A stretch of 64,000 nucleotides of DNA. Source: Phycisphaerae bacterium. GTDB taxonomy: Bacteria > Planctomycetota > Phycisphaerae > Phycisphaerales > UBA1924. Below the pieces are notes generated by a model that worked only from the letters and a program-made list of their open reading frames with translations, had not been told where the DNA came from and searched no databases. This document shows, piece by piece, positions 52,053 through 60,443 of this stretch. Position numbers and translations under genes: made by a program. Within the stretch, counting starts at the first letter, position 1. Every line of letters starts with the position of its first letter. The DNA lies in assembly GCA_030429705.1 (NCBI GenBank), contig JAUIES010000002.1, positions 436,001 through 500,000 of the forward strand. The letters run 5' to 3'.

Positions 52053-53060
52053 TCAACGACCCGTTTCACTCAGCAGCATCATCATCAACGCGTTCTGCAC
52101 ATGCATCCGATTTTCCGCCTGTTCGTACACCAATGAGTACGACGCGTCAATCACGGTATCCACGACTTCTTCGCCGCGATGCGCTGGCAGGCAATGCAGG
52201 AACACAGCCCCGCCGTCAATCCCATTGCTCGCCATCGCCATGACTTCGTCGTCGATCTGAAAACCGACGAAACTGTCCTTCCGAAGCCCCTCCTGATGCC
52301 CCTGCCCCATCGAAACCCAGGTATCCGTATACACCGCATCGTGACCGGCGATCGCATCGAGAGTGTTGGAAAGTGTAATCGTCGCGCCCGACTGCTCGGC
52401 AAGACGCAATGCTTGCCGTACAACATGATACTTCGGCTCAAAACCCTTTGGTGTCACGACGGACATGTTGACACCCAGCATCGCTGAGCACAACAACAAC
52501 GAATGGCAGACATTGTTCCCATCACCGACATAGGCAAGTTTCCGACCGGCAAGCGTCCCGAGTCGTTCCTGAAGCGTAAACAGGTCTGCCAACGCCTGGC
52601 ACGGGTGCTCAAGATCGCTGAGCGCATTCACGACCGGGATTGACGCGTTTTCTGCAAGTTCATCAAGCACATCGTGCGAAAACACGCGTGCAACAATCGC
52701 ATCCGCCCAGCGTTCGAGGTTCTTTGCGTAGTCCTTTACACTCTCACGCTCACCCAGCCGTTGCTGACCGTGATCCAGATACACGACATGGGCCCCGAGT
52801 TTGGAAAGACCAATGTCAAAAGTGACCCGCGTCCGAAGTGATGGCTTCTCAAAGAGCATGACAACACTCTTCCCCGACAAGACTCCATGATAAGCAGCGG
52901 GCTCGGCTTTCCAGGCGGCAGCCGTCTCAAAGATCGTCTCAACAAGCCCGGTTGACAGGCCGGAAATCGTCAGCAGGTCTTTGCCGATATGCCCGTGAAA
53001 AGCGATCGGCTTGGTCTCTGTTTGAACGCCGAGTGGTATTTGTTTCATAACAAGACTCAT
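52053..53060 (-). CDS. argF: Ornithine carbamoyltransferase
   Basis: A 335-residue enzyme that makes citrulline. The carbamoyl-phosphate site [15 protein letters not shown] and the ornithine/closing motif [10 protein letters not shown] are present, with [10 protein letters not shown], which marks true ornithine carbamoyltransferase. GGAG is 8 nt before ATG 53060. It lies 79 nt after argB. The first 20 residues are an extension. Confidence 0.96.
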   Translation of the reverse strand: MSLVMKQIPLGVQTETKPIAFHGHIGKDLLTISGLSTGLVETIFETAAAWKAEPAAYHGVLSGKSVVMLFEKPSLRTRVTFDIGLSKLGAHVVYLDHGQQRLGERESVKDYAKNLERWADAIVARVFSHDVLDELAENASIPVVNALSDLEHPCQALADLFTLQERLGTLAGRKLAYVGDGNNVCHSLLLCSAMLGVNMSVVTPKGFEPKYHVVRQALRLAEQSGATITLSNTLDAIAGHDAVYTDTWVSMGQGHQEGLRKDSFVGFQIDDEVMAMASNGIDGGAVFLHCLPAHRGEEVVDTVIDASYSLVYEQAENRMHVQNALMMMLLSETGR

Positions 53061-53139
53061 GGTGGATACTCCAAGCCGATGCGATACACATTGGCTTCGA
53101 TGGTTTGTGTGGGTACGGGAATACGAAAAGAATCAAATC

Positions 53140-53973
53140 TCATTCGCCGATCGGCTGAACCCCGATCGGCTGCGTTCGCACGCGCGAATCACTGACGCGC
53201 GTCCCGACGGACTGGTCACCATCCAAAATGGCACCGACATCACGCTCGTGGGCAATAATCACCGCCCGTTCGAGCCGCTGCGCGCACGCTGCAGCAGCGT
53301 TCACCTTCGCAGCCATACCGCCGACGACAACGCCTGACGAGACGAGCCCCGGAATCTCGTCCACGCCAAGGCGCGACAGCAACTGACCATTCGCATCCAG
53401 CACGCCGGGCACATCGGTAAGCAAGAGGAGCGATTCGGCGTTGACGCTTGCCGCCACGCCCTCGGCTGCGTCATCGGCGTTCACATTCAGAATCTGCCCC
53501 TGATCATCGACACCAATCGAAGCCACGACAGGTACAAATCCGGCAGATAACAGCGCATGAAACACCGACCCATCATGCGACACCACTCGACCGACGCACC
53601 CGAGATCAGTTCCATGTCGATTGTCAGTCGTCATGACAACCGTACCAGCATCGGCCAGCGTCAGCCCGACCGCAGGCACGCCGTTCGCACGCAGCGACGC
53701 CACGAGTTGGGTGTTCACAACCCCAGCCAGTACACCCGTGACCGTTTCAAGGTGTTCTTTCGGCGTCACGCGAATGCCATCGCGCTTTTCAGATGTGAGT
53801 CCTTGCGCCTTGAGGTGCTTGTCAACAGCCCCCCCGCCCCCATGACAGATAATCAAACCAGATTCGGCTGCGCCGCACGCATTGGCGTGACTGATTTCAC
53901 GCCAGAGCGCTGTTTTGCGCTCCATCGATTCGAGCAGGGAGCCACCGATCTTGATCACGATTGGTCCGCTCAC
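53140..53973 (-). CDS. argB: Acetylglutamate kinase
   Basis: A 277-residue amino-acid kinase that phosphorylates N-acetylglutamate. The motifs are IVIKIGGSLLE, GLIICHGGGGAVDKHLKAQG, NADDAAEGVAASVNAESLLL and LLTDVPGVLD. The start is GTG 53973, which overlaps the argC stop by 4 nt (GTGA), with AGGTGG upstream. The frame is open to 54045. Confidence 0.95.
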   Translation of the reverse strand: MSGPIVIKIGGSLLESMERKTALWREISHANACGAAESGLIICHGGGGAVDKHLKAQGLTSEKRDGIRVTPKEHLETVTGVLAGVVNTQLVASLRANGVPAVGLTLADAGTVVMTTDNRHGTDLGCVGRVVSHDGSVFHALLSAGFVPVVASIGVDDQGQILNVNADDAAEGVAASVNAESLLLLTDVPGVLDANGQLLSRLGVDEIPGLVSSGVVVGGMAAKVNAAAACAQRLERAVIIAHERDVGAILDGDQSVGTRVSDSRVRTQPIGVQPIGE

Positions 53974-54992
53974 AGCACCACCTCGTTGGAACAACAATCG
54001 ACCAACCCAAGCCGCTGATCGAGCCCGTGCATGAGATTGAGGCACTGCACCGCTTGCCCGCTCGCGCCCTTCAGCAGATTGTCCAAGGCACCAAAGAGCA
54101 CCACCCGACCCAGTGTTTCGTGCACTTCAAATGCAATGTCAATAAAGTTTGTCCCCTCGACAGCCCCCACACTCGGCCACACGCCACGAGGGAGCAATCG
54201 AACGAAGGGCGCATCTCCATAACAGCCCTGCAGCGCCTGCTCAACATCGTGACGCCCCTTGCCGTCGACAAGAGACGCATGAACCGTCGCCAAAATCCCT
54301 CGTTTCCAAGGCCCGAGTGTTGGCGTGAACATCACCGTCGCACCCGTCGCCATCGCGATCTCGGGCTCATGCCGATGGGACCAGACCTTATAAGGGGTCG
54401 CAGAGACCTCACAGAAACTTGTTGTGGCGCTTGGTACGCGCCCTGCGCCACTTACTCCACTGATCGCATCGATCAGGACCGGTTCTTCGACATTCACAAT
54501 GCCCGCGCGGACAAGTGCCGCCAATGGCACACTCGCCGCTGTCACATAGCAACCGGCACACGATACCAGCGCTGCGGAACGCCAATCGACTTCGACAAGT
54601 TCCGGCAGCCCGTAGACACGATCTCGAAGTATCGCATCATCAGCATGGCGAAACCCATAGACCGACTCCACCGCATCGTTGGTCGGCAACCGAAACGCAC
54701 CCGAAAGATCCACAACACGCCGACCCATGGACATGAACTGCGCGCCCAGCCGGGCGCTGACCTCGTGAGGGGTCGCAAGCAAAACCACCTCAGCATCGGT
54801 CGCAGTCTCTGGCGACGAGAATATGAGATCACACACACCACGCAACGCGGGCAAGCGATCCGCGACCGCGATGCCCGTCGAATCAGCCGACCCGTGGACA
54901 CTGACGACATCAAACGCAGGATGACCGCACAGCAGCCGCACCAGCTCCGCACCGGTGTACCCACCCGCGCCGTAGATCGCAACGCGCGTCAT
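53970..54992 (-). CDS. argC: N-acetyl-gamma-glutamyl-phosphate reductase
   Basis: A 340-residue NADPH-dependent reductase. The Rossmann site is VAIYGAGGYTGAELVRLL; the active-site cysteine lies in SCAGCYVTAASVPLA. It overlaps argR by 4 nt (ATGA) and argB by 4 nt. The expected next enzyme, ArgD aminotransferase, is missing from the cluster. Confidence 0.96.
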   Translation of the reverse strand: MTRVAIYGAGGYTGAELVRLLCGHPAFDVVSVHGSADSTGIAVADRLPALRGVCDLIFSSPETATDAEVVLLATPHEVSARLGAQFMSMGRRVVDLSGAFRLPTNDAVESVYGFRHADDAILRDRVYGLPELVEVDWRSAALVSCAGCYVTAASVPLAALVRAGIVNVEEPVLIDAISGVSGAGRVPSATTSFCEVSATPYKVWSHRHEPEIAMATGATVMFTPTLGPWKRGILATVHASLVDGKGRHDVEQALQGCYGDAPFVRLLPRGVWPSVGAVEGTNFIDIAFEVHETLGRVVLFGALDNLLKGASGQAVQCLNLMHGLDQRLGLVDCCSNEVVL

Positions 54993-55474
54993 GACCCGCC
55001 CCCCGATCGCGACAGGCCCGCGAGGTCGATCACACGGTCACGCATCGCATTCGCACACTTCTCGTTCTTGAGCGCCAAAAAGATCGTGTCATCTCCAGCG
55101 ATGACTCCAACGACCTGAGGCTGCGGATGGCGATCAAACTCGACCGCCACCACCTGCGCCTGTCCGGGACCGGTTTTAAGTACGAGCAGATTGCCCGCGA
55201 CCTCAGCCGATACAAGAAAAGTCTCGAGCGCCTGCCGCATCGACTTCTCGGAGTTGCTGTACAGACCCGCGGACCCATTTGACGCTTGACCGATGAGTCG
55301 ATATCCGTCAGCAGATTTGATCGCACCCAACTCACGCAGGTCGCGGGACACCGTCGCCTGGGTCGCTTCGACGCCGTGCGATTCAAGCAGGGCGCACACC
55401 TCCGCTTGGCTCGCAACCGTACCCTGCTGCAAGGCTGCCACAATCAACTCTCGTCTACGGACACCTTTTCCCAT
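54989..55474 (-). CDS. argR: Arginine repressor
   Basis: A 161-residue regulator. The winged helix (GTVASQAEVCALLESHGVEA, QATVSRDLRELGAIK) binds ARG boxes; the C-terminal part (VVGVIAGDDTIFLAL) is the arginine-binding, hexamer-forming domain with the GDDTI motif. It is the first gene of the operon and probably represses itself. No Shine-Dalgarno; TAGACT ends 8 nt before ATG 55474, so the transcript is probably leaderless. Confidence 0.95.
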   Translation of the reverse strand: MGKGVRRRELIVAALQQGTVASQAEVCALLESHGVEATQATVSRDLRELGAIKSADGYRLIGQASNGSAGLYSNSEKSMRQALETFLVSAEVAGNLLVLKTGPGQAQVVAVEFDRHPQPQVVGVIAGDDTIFLALKNEKCANAMRDRVIDLAGLSRSGGGS

Positions 55475-55482
55475 AAGTGGAG

Positions 55483-55512
55483 AGTCTATCGACGAAATGT
55501 ATGTTTATTCAA
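55483..55512 (-). promoter_or_regulatory. argR operon promoter
   Basis: On the minus strand TTGAAT (55512-55507), 18 nt, TAGACT (55488-55483). Transcription would start within a few bases of the argR start codon. Confidence 0.55.
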
Positions 55513-55522
55513 CACATGAATA
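55506..55522. promoter_or_regulatory. ARG-box-like palindrome between argR and the divergent methyltransferase
   Basis: TATTCA-ACACA-TGAATA. Both arms are ARG-box half sites (CATGAATA on the right, as in Bacillus boxes), here facing away from each other with a 5-bp spacer. It overlaps the argR -35 box. Confidence 0.6.
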
Positions 55523-55579
55523 CAAAAAACTGCATATCGGCGCACATCTGCTGACGATCGGTCGCAGTATCCTCGGTTG

Positions 55580-56743
55580 ATGCAATCGCTCGACACATGG
55601 CAGCAACTCCTGACCGATGCCGGTTCAGCACTCCTCGAACGCTGTTCCGCACTCGATCTGGGACACCCGGGTGCTGCTGAAGTGCTCAGACGAACCCACC
55701 CACCAGAATTGGTGGCGGCCGCGATCGAACTGACGCTGGCCCGCAAACAGGCAGTACCAAAGTTTGGTTCACTCGCTCAGACCATCTTCGCAGATCGACA
55801 AGGTCTGCAAATGGCTTCATCGCTCAAGTCCGCGCAGCACAAAGCACAACGATTCAAAGGTCTCGGTCAACCAGTCCTCGATCTGTGCTGTGGCATCGGT
55901 GCGGATGCCCTCGCCTTCACCCAAGCCGGGATTCTGGTCACAGCGATCGATATCGACCCCGTGCGCGCATGGATGACACAGCAAAACGCTGGCTGCGATA
56001 CCAGCGTCGGCGATGTCACGCGCGCCGACCTGCCGGACGGACTTGCTCACATCGATCCGCAGCGACGCGCCGTCGAGGGTTCACGCCACTTGCCGAGACT
56101 CACCGACCTCATACCTTCGTTTGACTGGGTGCGAACACTCATTGAGAACCGGACCGGAGCATGTATCAAACTATTCCCCGGAGTCGCGTTTGATGCCTTG
56201 CCGCCGGGGGAAGTCGAACTCGTCAGCGAACGAGGACGGCTTCGCCAGGCACTTCATTGGTCCGGCTGTCTTGCAGAACACGCGCGAACCGCCACATCGC
56301 TTACGCATCGCATGTCAATCTCCGGTTCGCCCGGTCCCGCAGACCTTGGCATCGTTGGGCCGTTTCTTCACACGGTGGATCCCGCCGTTGAAAGGGCAGA
56401 ACTGATGGGCGTGCTTGCTGAGCAAACCGGATTGACATCCCCGCATCCTTCGAGTGGCCTCTTGTGTGGCGATCAGCCGCATGAATCCGGTTTCCTCACA
56501 CCATTCGAACTGATTGCCGATGTCGTGTGGCAGCCAAAGCGAGCGCGAAGACTCATGCGCCAGTTGAATGCAGGTATTGTGGAAATCAAGACGCGCGGAG
56601 GCATCGTCGACCCCGACCGACTTCAGCGTGAACTTCGTGGCACGGGTGAGGAACGATATACCTTGTTTATACAGCGTTTTGATCGTGAACAACGACTGTT
56701 CGTGACGCGTCGATGTCACAAAACCACGCTGTCCTTACACTAG
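55580..56743 (+). CDS. Class I SAM methyltransferase with THUMP-like domain
   Basis: A 387-residue protein. A Rossmann SAM site is in PVLDLCCGIGADALAFTQAG with AIDIDPVRAWMT and ADLPDGLAHIDPQRRA, in which IDPxRR replaces the DPPY motif. The C-terminal third is the THUMP-like domain (IVEIKTRGGIVDPDRLQREL, TLFIQRF). The family is poorly studied and probably modifies RNA. It is divergent from argR. No Shine-Dalgarno; TATCCT ends 6 nt before ATG 55580; TTG 55577 is in frame. Confidence 0.88.
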   Translation: MQSLDTWQQLLTDAGSALLERCSALDLGHPGAAEVLRRTHPPELVAAAIELTLARKQAVPKFGSLAQTIFADRQGLQMASSLKSAQHKAQRFKGLGQPVLDLCCGIGADALAFTQAGILVTAIDIDPVRAWMTQQNAGCDTSVGDVTRADLPDGLAHIDPQRRAVEGSRHLPRLTDLIPSFDWVRTLIENRTGACIKLFPGVAFDALPPGEVELVSERGRLRQALHWSGCLAEHARTATSLTHRMSISGSPGPADLGIVGPFLHTVDPAVERAELMGVLAEQTGLTSPHPSSGLLCGDQPHESGFLTPFELIADVVWQPKRARRLMRQLNAGIVEIKTRGGIVDPDRLQRELRGTGEERYTLFIQRFDREQRLFVTRRCHKTTLSLH

Positions 56744-56973
56744 TATTTTTCGGTATCGCTGTTTTTATTGCTCTTTGTGGAAACCGCTGCGCTGCCGGTC
56801 CGTATGACACTCTGTCGTCCGGGATTCTCCGGGCGGGGAGCTGGTCAAACACAGCACTCATTCATTTTCCATTCCGCATTCGCGGGCTGGCGAGCTCCCC
56901 TGAAGACAACAACCCGTTCCGTGATTTGAGTAGCAGACTCTTGGATGTCGCAGTCTCTGATCACAAGTCCTGA
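56713..56973 (+). CDS. Possible small exported protein (tentative)
   Basis: An 86-residue frame that overlaps the methyltransferase end by 31 nt. Residues 6-27 (AVLTLVFFGIAVFIALCGNR) could be a signal or anchor helix. The rest has no known domain, and no ribosome site is clear. The local DNA is more AT-rich than the neighbours. It may be non-coding. Confidence 0.3.
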   Translation: MSQNHAVLTLVFFGIAVFIALCGNRCAAGPYDTLSSGILRAGSWSNTALIHFPFRIRGLASSPEDNNPFRDLSSRLLDVAVSDHKS

Positions 56974-57020
56974 CAGTTGTCGGCCACGGTTCCGGTGCGC
57001 CGACGGGGAGAAATGTCGTG

Positions 57021-57254
57021 ATGAGCAAGCTGCCCAAAGCATGGCGGCGCACAGTGATCGGTGCGCTCGAAAGACTTCAATCTGGTGATGATCGCGGGTT
57101 CGAAGATGAACTCTGGCTCGGTCTGGGTGATGCCTGGTGGCCTCTCCGATCGGCGCTCCTGAAAAAGGGCCTGATCGAACTCCCCACGCACGCCATCTAC
57201 CCCCGATTAACCGAACGCGGGCAGCAATTTCTGATGTCACCCCATCGTATCTGA
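57021..57254 (+). CDS. Small winged-helix-like protein
   Basis: A 77-residue protein rich in Trp, Leu and basic residues (AWRRTVIGALERLQSGDD, LWLGLGDAWWPLRSALLKKG, PRLTERGQQFL). The pattern helix-helix-LIEL-LTERG is that of a winged helix, as in small DNA-binding or regulatory proteins. GGGGAG lies upstream of GTG 57018 and ATG 57021, both usable. No partner is obvious. Confidence 0.55.
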   Translation: MSKLPKAWRRTVIGALERLQSGDDRGFEDELWLGLGDAWWPLRSALLKKGLIELPTHAIYPRLTERGQQFLMSPHRI

Positions 57255-57323
57255 TTCCCCATCGAAAACTCTCTTCCCTCTGGGCGGCGTTCTCTTTCCG
57301 GGAATCGCCAGCCCATTCAATAT

Positions 57324-57360
57324 CCGAGGCTGCTGCTCACTCGTGGGGCAGCAGTCTCGG
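57324..57360. other. Long perfect-type hairpin between convergent genes
   Basis: CCGAGGCTGCTGC and GCAGCAGTCTCGG pair over 13 bp with one G-T, around an 11-nt loop. On the plus strand it is followed by AAAAAA and on the minus strand by no T-run, so it is not a standard terminator. Confidence 0.5.
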
Positions 57361-57407
57361 AAAAAACTCCTCTTCCCAGGGGGTGGCGGACTCCCCTCCC
57401 GACCCCC

Positions 57408-57458
57408 AGACCGAGCCGGACCCTCATCTCGATGAGACCGGCTCGGTCTCCTCGTTTT
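57408..57458 (+). terminator. Candidate terminator after the winged-helix gene
   Basis: AGACCGAGCCGG and CCGGCTCGGTCT form a perfect 12-bp stem; the 18-nt loop can pair within itself (TCAT/ATGA). TTTT follows at 57455-57458, after a 5-nt gap. Confidence 0.5.
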
Positions 57459-57485
57459 GAGGCAACAAGAAGTCTCGACAGGCTG

Positions 57486-58628
57486 CTACGCCTGAGATCG
57501 ACGAGGCCAGAAACGGAGGCTGGCCTGAACCGTGCACGCATGTTCATGCGCACCATCACGCATGGTCAGCACCGTTGAAGGATTCGATTGTGCCCATCGA
57601 ACCATCGCAAAACAAATCGGCTCGCCGCCCAGCATCGGGCTGGGTGTCGAACTTGTGACCACCCCCACCTGCCCTTCGTCGCTTGATGCATACAGCGGTG
57701 TCCCCGTGACGGGTTGCCATGACTCAGAATCATCGGGAGCATTGAGCCGAAGCCCAACCAATCGCTGCTTCGGGTTGCCGAGATTGTGCATGCGAGCGAC
57801 AATTTCCTGCCCTAGATAACAGCCCTTGGCAAAACTCACGCGTGAATCCTCGACACCCGTTTCAGCGGGCAGTGACTCGCCACTGAAGTCGAGGTGGAAC
57901 ATTGGGACGCCGCTCTCAATGCGAGCAATGTTGTACGCGTGCCATCCCGCAGGGCGCAGCCGAATCGAATGCGCCTCGGCAGCCGAAGCAAGCGCCACCC
58001 ATACGCGCACTGACTCCGATTCGGGCACAAAGAACTCGATCCCCGGCTCGCCGGTTGTATCAAGCCTCTCGACAACCACAGCGACACGATCGATCTCGAC
58101 CGTTCGTACCTGTCCGGGAAGTAGAGCATCCGATGCACCACTCGCCGCTTGCATGAGTTTCTCTGCATCCGGGCCATGCGCCGCGATCCGATGCCATTGA
58201 TCTTGAGATGCGACCAGTTCGAGGTCTTCAGCAAACACAAATGCACCCAGTGTGTTCATTAGTTCTGTCGAAGTGGCGGCATCAACATCAAGCAACACAC
58301 CTGCTTCGGTCGCGAGCACACGCAGATCGGCTACGAGGCGTCCCTTCCTGTTGAGCCAGAAAGATGCCCGCGATTGACCAGGCATCAGGTCGCTCAGTTT
58401 CTGCGTCAACATGCGATCCAGAAATGACACTGCGTCTGTGCCCTTGACTTCGATCACATGTCGATGAGGCTGATCAATGAGCACACACGAACGACGAAGC
58501 GCCGCATATTCAAACTCCAACTCACCGAATGTACTGATGACGAGCGGCGCAGCATCACCATTCCCCCATGGCATCAAGTCAGGCTCAGACGCGGATAAGT
58601 GGTTCACAATGGGGCTCAGGGTGGTCAT
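57486..58628 (-). CDS. ygfZ: Folate-binding YgfZ/GcvT-like protein
   Basis: A 380-residue tetrahydrofolate-binding protein of the YgfZ/IbaG57-type that aids Fe-S cluster assembly. The diagnostic motif KGCYLGQEIVARMHNLGNPK is present (K-G-C-Y-x-G-Q-E), which separates it from GcvT. Start ATG 58628 with GGAGAG 10 nt upstream. It is divergent from the M42 peptidase. Confidence 0.92.
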   Translation of the reverse strand: MTTLSPIVNHLSASEPDLMPWGNGDAAPLVISTFGELEFEYAALRRSCVLIDQPHRHVIEVKGTDAVSFLDRMLTQKLSDLMPGQSRASFWLNRKGRLVADLRVLATEAGVLLDVDAATSTELMNTLGAFVFAEDLELVASQDQWHRIAAHGPDAEKLMQAASGASDALLPGQVRTVEIDRVAVVVERLDTTGEPGIEFFVPESESVRVWVALASAAEAHSIRLRPAGWHAYNIARIESGVPMFHLDFSGESLPAETGVEDSRVSFAKGCYLGQEIVARMHNLGNPKQRLVGLRLNAPDDSESWQPVTGTPLYASSDEGQVGVVTSSTPSPMLGGEPICFAMVRWAQSNPSTVLTMRDGAHEHACTVQASLRFWPRRSQA

Positions 58629-58700
58629 GCGATACACTCTCCATATGATCGGGCGCATCCTACGCGACAAACAACAACCCTCTCATTCAGGAGATCACCA

Positions 58701-59780
58701 GTGAACACGGACCTGCTTAAACGACTGTGCGAGACCCCAGGAATTCCTGGCCGCGAAGAACGCGTCCGCGAACTCATTCAAAAAGAGATCAAAGGGCTGT
58801 TTGACGAAGTTGAGACCGATGCCATGGGCTCGCTCATTTGCCGACGCAAACCGCGTTCAGCCGCAGGAAAAAAAACGACAACTCGGAAAAACACGCTCGA
58901 CACCAAGACCGCGATGCTGTTGTGCCACATGGACGAGATCGGTTTCTATGTCTCATCGATCGATGAAAATGGATTTCTGTGGATCAATCCTGCTGGTGGC
59001 TTCGACCCACGCAACCTGTTCAGCCGCCGAGTCCTGGTGTGCACCGAAAAGGGCGATTTCCATGGCGTGATGAATCCCGGCGGGCGCCCCATCCACATCT
59101 CCAGTGCAGAAGACCGTAAAAAAGTACCTGAAGTCAAAGAATTCTTCGTTGACCTCGGAATGAGCGCGACCAAGGTCAAGAAGACCGTCCAGGTCGGCGA
59201 CTTCATCGTCATGGATGAACCCTTCCGCGTAATGGGCGACAAGTTCGTCAGTAAAGCGCTCGATAACCGCGTTGCCTGCTGGCTTGGTATCGAGGCGGTG
59301 CGCAAACTCGCCGCTTCCAAGACCGGGCACGCCTGCGAAGTGGTCGTTGCATTCACCACGCAGGAAGAAGTCGGTTTGCGAGGTGCAAAGACAGCATCGT
59401 TCGCGGTCCAACCGGATATCGGATTCGGCATCGATGTCACGCTCGCATGCGACACACCGGGCGTCCCCGCATCAGAATCGGTGACGACACACGGCAAGGG
59501 CTTTGGGCTGCACATCAAGGATGGCAGTTTCATATCAGACAAGTCGTTGACCGATCAGGTTGAAAAGGTTGCCAAGTCAAAACGCATCCCCTACCAGCGC
59601 ACCATCCTGGCTGCAGGTGGTCAGGACGGTGCAGCCGCACAGCAGGCAGCCGCGGGTGCGCGAGCGGTCGGTATCACGGTTGGCACCAGATATATCCACA
59701 CGGTGACTGAAATGATCGATCAGAAAGACCTTGCAGCCGCTTGTGACATCCTCGCGGCGATGCTCGGCACGATCAAATAA
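58701..59780 (+). CDS. M42 family metallo-aminopeptidase
   Basis: A 359-residue di-zinc peptidase of the tetrahedral (TET) aminopeptidase / glutamyl aminopeptidase family. Zinc and catalytic residues are visible in LLCHMDEIGF, SKALDNRVACW, FTTQEEVGLRGA, GFGIDVTLACDTPG and GTRYIHTVTEMID. A short basic insertion (SAAGKKTTTRKNTLDTK) lies before the first zinc motif. The start is GTG 58701 with AGGAG 7 nt upstream; the frame is open further, but that part is upstream DNA. Confidence 0.94.
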   Translation: MNTDLLKRLCETPGIPGREERVRELIQKEIKGLFDEVETDAMGSLICRRKPRSAAGKKTTTRKNTLDTKTAMLLCHMDEIGFYVSSIDENGFLWINPAGGFDPRNLFSRRVLVCTEKGDFHGVMNPGGRPIHISSAEDRKKVPEVKEFFVDLGMSATKVKKTVQVGDFIVMDEPFRVMGDKFVSKALDNRVACWLGIEAVRKLAASKTGHACEVVVAFTTQEEVGLRGAKTASFAVQPDIGFGIDVTLACDTPGVPASESVTTHGKGFGLHIKDGSFISDKSLTDQVEKVAKSKRIPYQRTILAAGGQDGAAAQQAAAGARAVGITVGTRYIHTVTEMIDQKDLAAACDILAAMLGTIK

Positions 59781-59803
59781 ACCGGCCTGAATCAACGATG
59801 CCC

Positions 59804-59840
59804 AAAAAGCACGAGCCCGGAGGTTCATCCTCCGGGCTCG
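59804..59840 (-). terminator. Terminator of the HTH/receiver gene
   Basis: CGAGCCCGGAGG and CCTCCGGGCTCG form a 12-bp stem around a 5-nt loop. On the minus strand TGC and TTTTT (59808-59804) follow. On the plus strand it may also end the M42 transcript, without a T-run. Confidence 0.8.
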
Positions 59841-59864
59841 CGTCATAGGGCGTTGAGGCAAGAT

Positions 59865-60443
59865 TCAGTGGACCAGGCTGGTCACATCTTCGATCGCTTT
59901 GACCGCGTCACGAACGGCGAACGGCTTCTTGAGGAACGCGTCGTATCCCACGGAACGCAAACTTTGAGCCTGCCCATCGGTGAGTTTGCCGCTCATGGCG
60001 ATCACGCGCGCCATCTGCATGTGTTCGCTCTCGCGAATCATCTTGGCGAGCGACTGTCCTTCGGTGTCAGCAATGTGGATATCCATGAGCACAACCAGCG
60101 GTCTGAACCGTTCGCACTCGAGCCCGGCCTGGAAGGCTGATGTCGCTGATCGCACTTCGTAGTCTGTCGATCCACTCAGCGCTCGTTCGAGCGCATCCAC
60201 AATTTCCGGTTGGCTATCGATGATCAGGACCCGGGTTTCGGCATAACTGATCCCTTCCATGGGGATGCCGTGTGCCTTCATGAACCGGTAGAGCTCGGAA
60301 ACGGGGATTCTGCGGTCTTTGGAACCGGGGATCCGGTAGCCGCCAAGTTGGCCGTTATCGAACCATTTTGAGACGGTCCGGGGTGCCACATTGCAAATCT
60401 TGGCCACTTCGCCGGTCGTCAGTACATCTTTTTCGATGCTCAT
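59865..60443 (-). CDS. Regulator with MerR-type helix-turn-helix and receiver domain
   Basis: A 192-residue protein. Residues 7-58 are an excisionase/MerR-type helix-turn-helix (LTTGEVAKICNVAPRTVSKW, then YRIPGSKDRRIPVSELYRF). Residues of about 70-190 are a response-regulator receiver: D121 in VVLMDIH is the phosphorylation site, S151 in IAMSG the switch residue, and K in FLKKPF the conserved lysine. The acid pair is reduced to one Asp (LIIDS). The order HTH first, receiver second is the reverse of most response regulators. No kinase gene is adjacent. AGGGG is 7 nt before ATG 60443. Confidence 0.9.
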   Translation of the reverse strand: MSIEKDVLTTGEVAKICNVAPRTVSKWFDNGQLGGYRIPGSKDRRIPVSELYRFMKAHGIPMEGISYAETRVLIIDSQPEIVDALERALSGSTDYEVRSATSAFQAGLECERFRPLVVLMDIHIADTEGQSLAKMIRESEHMQMARVIAMSGKLTDGQAQSLRSVGYDAFLKKPFAVRDAVKAIEDVTSLVH

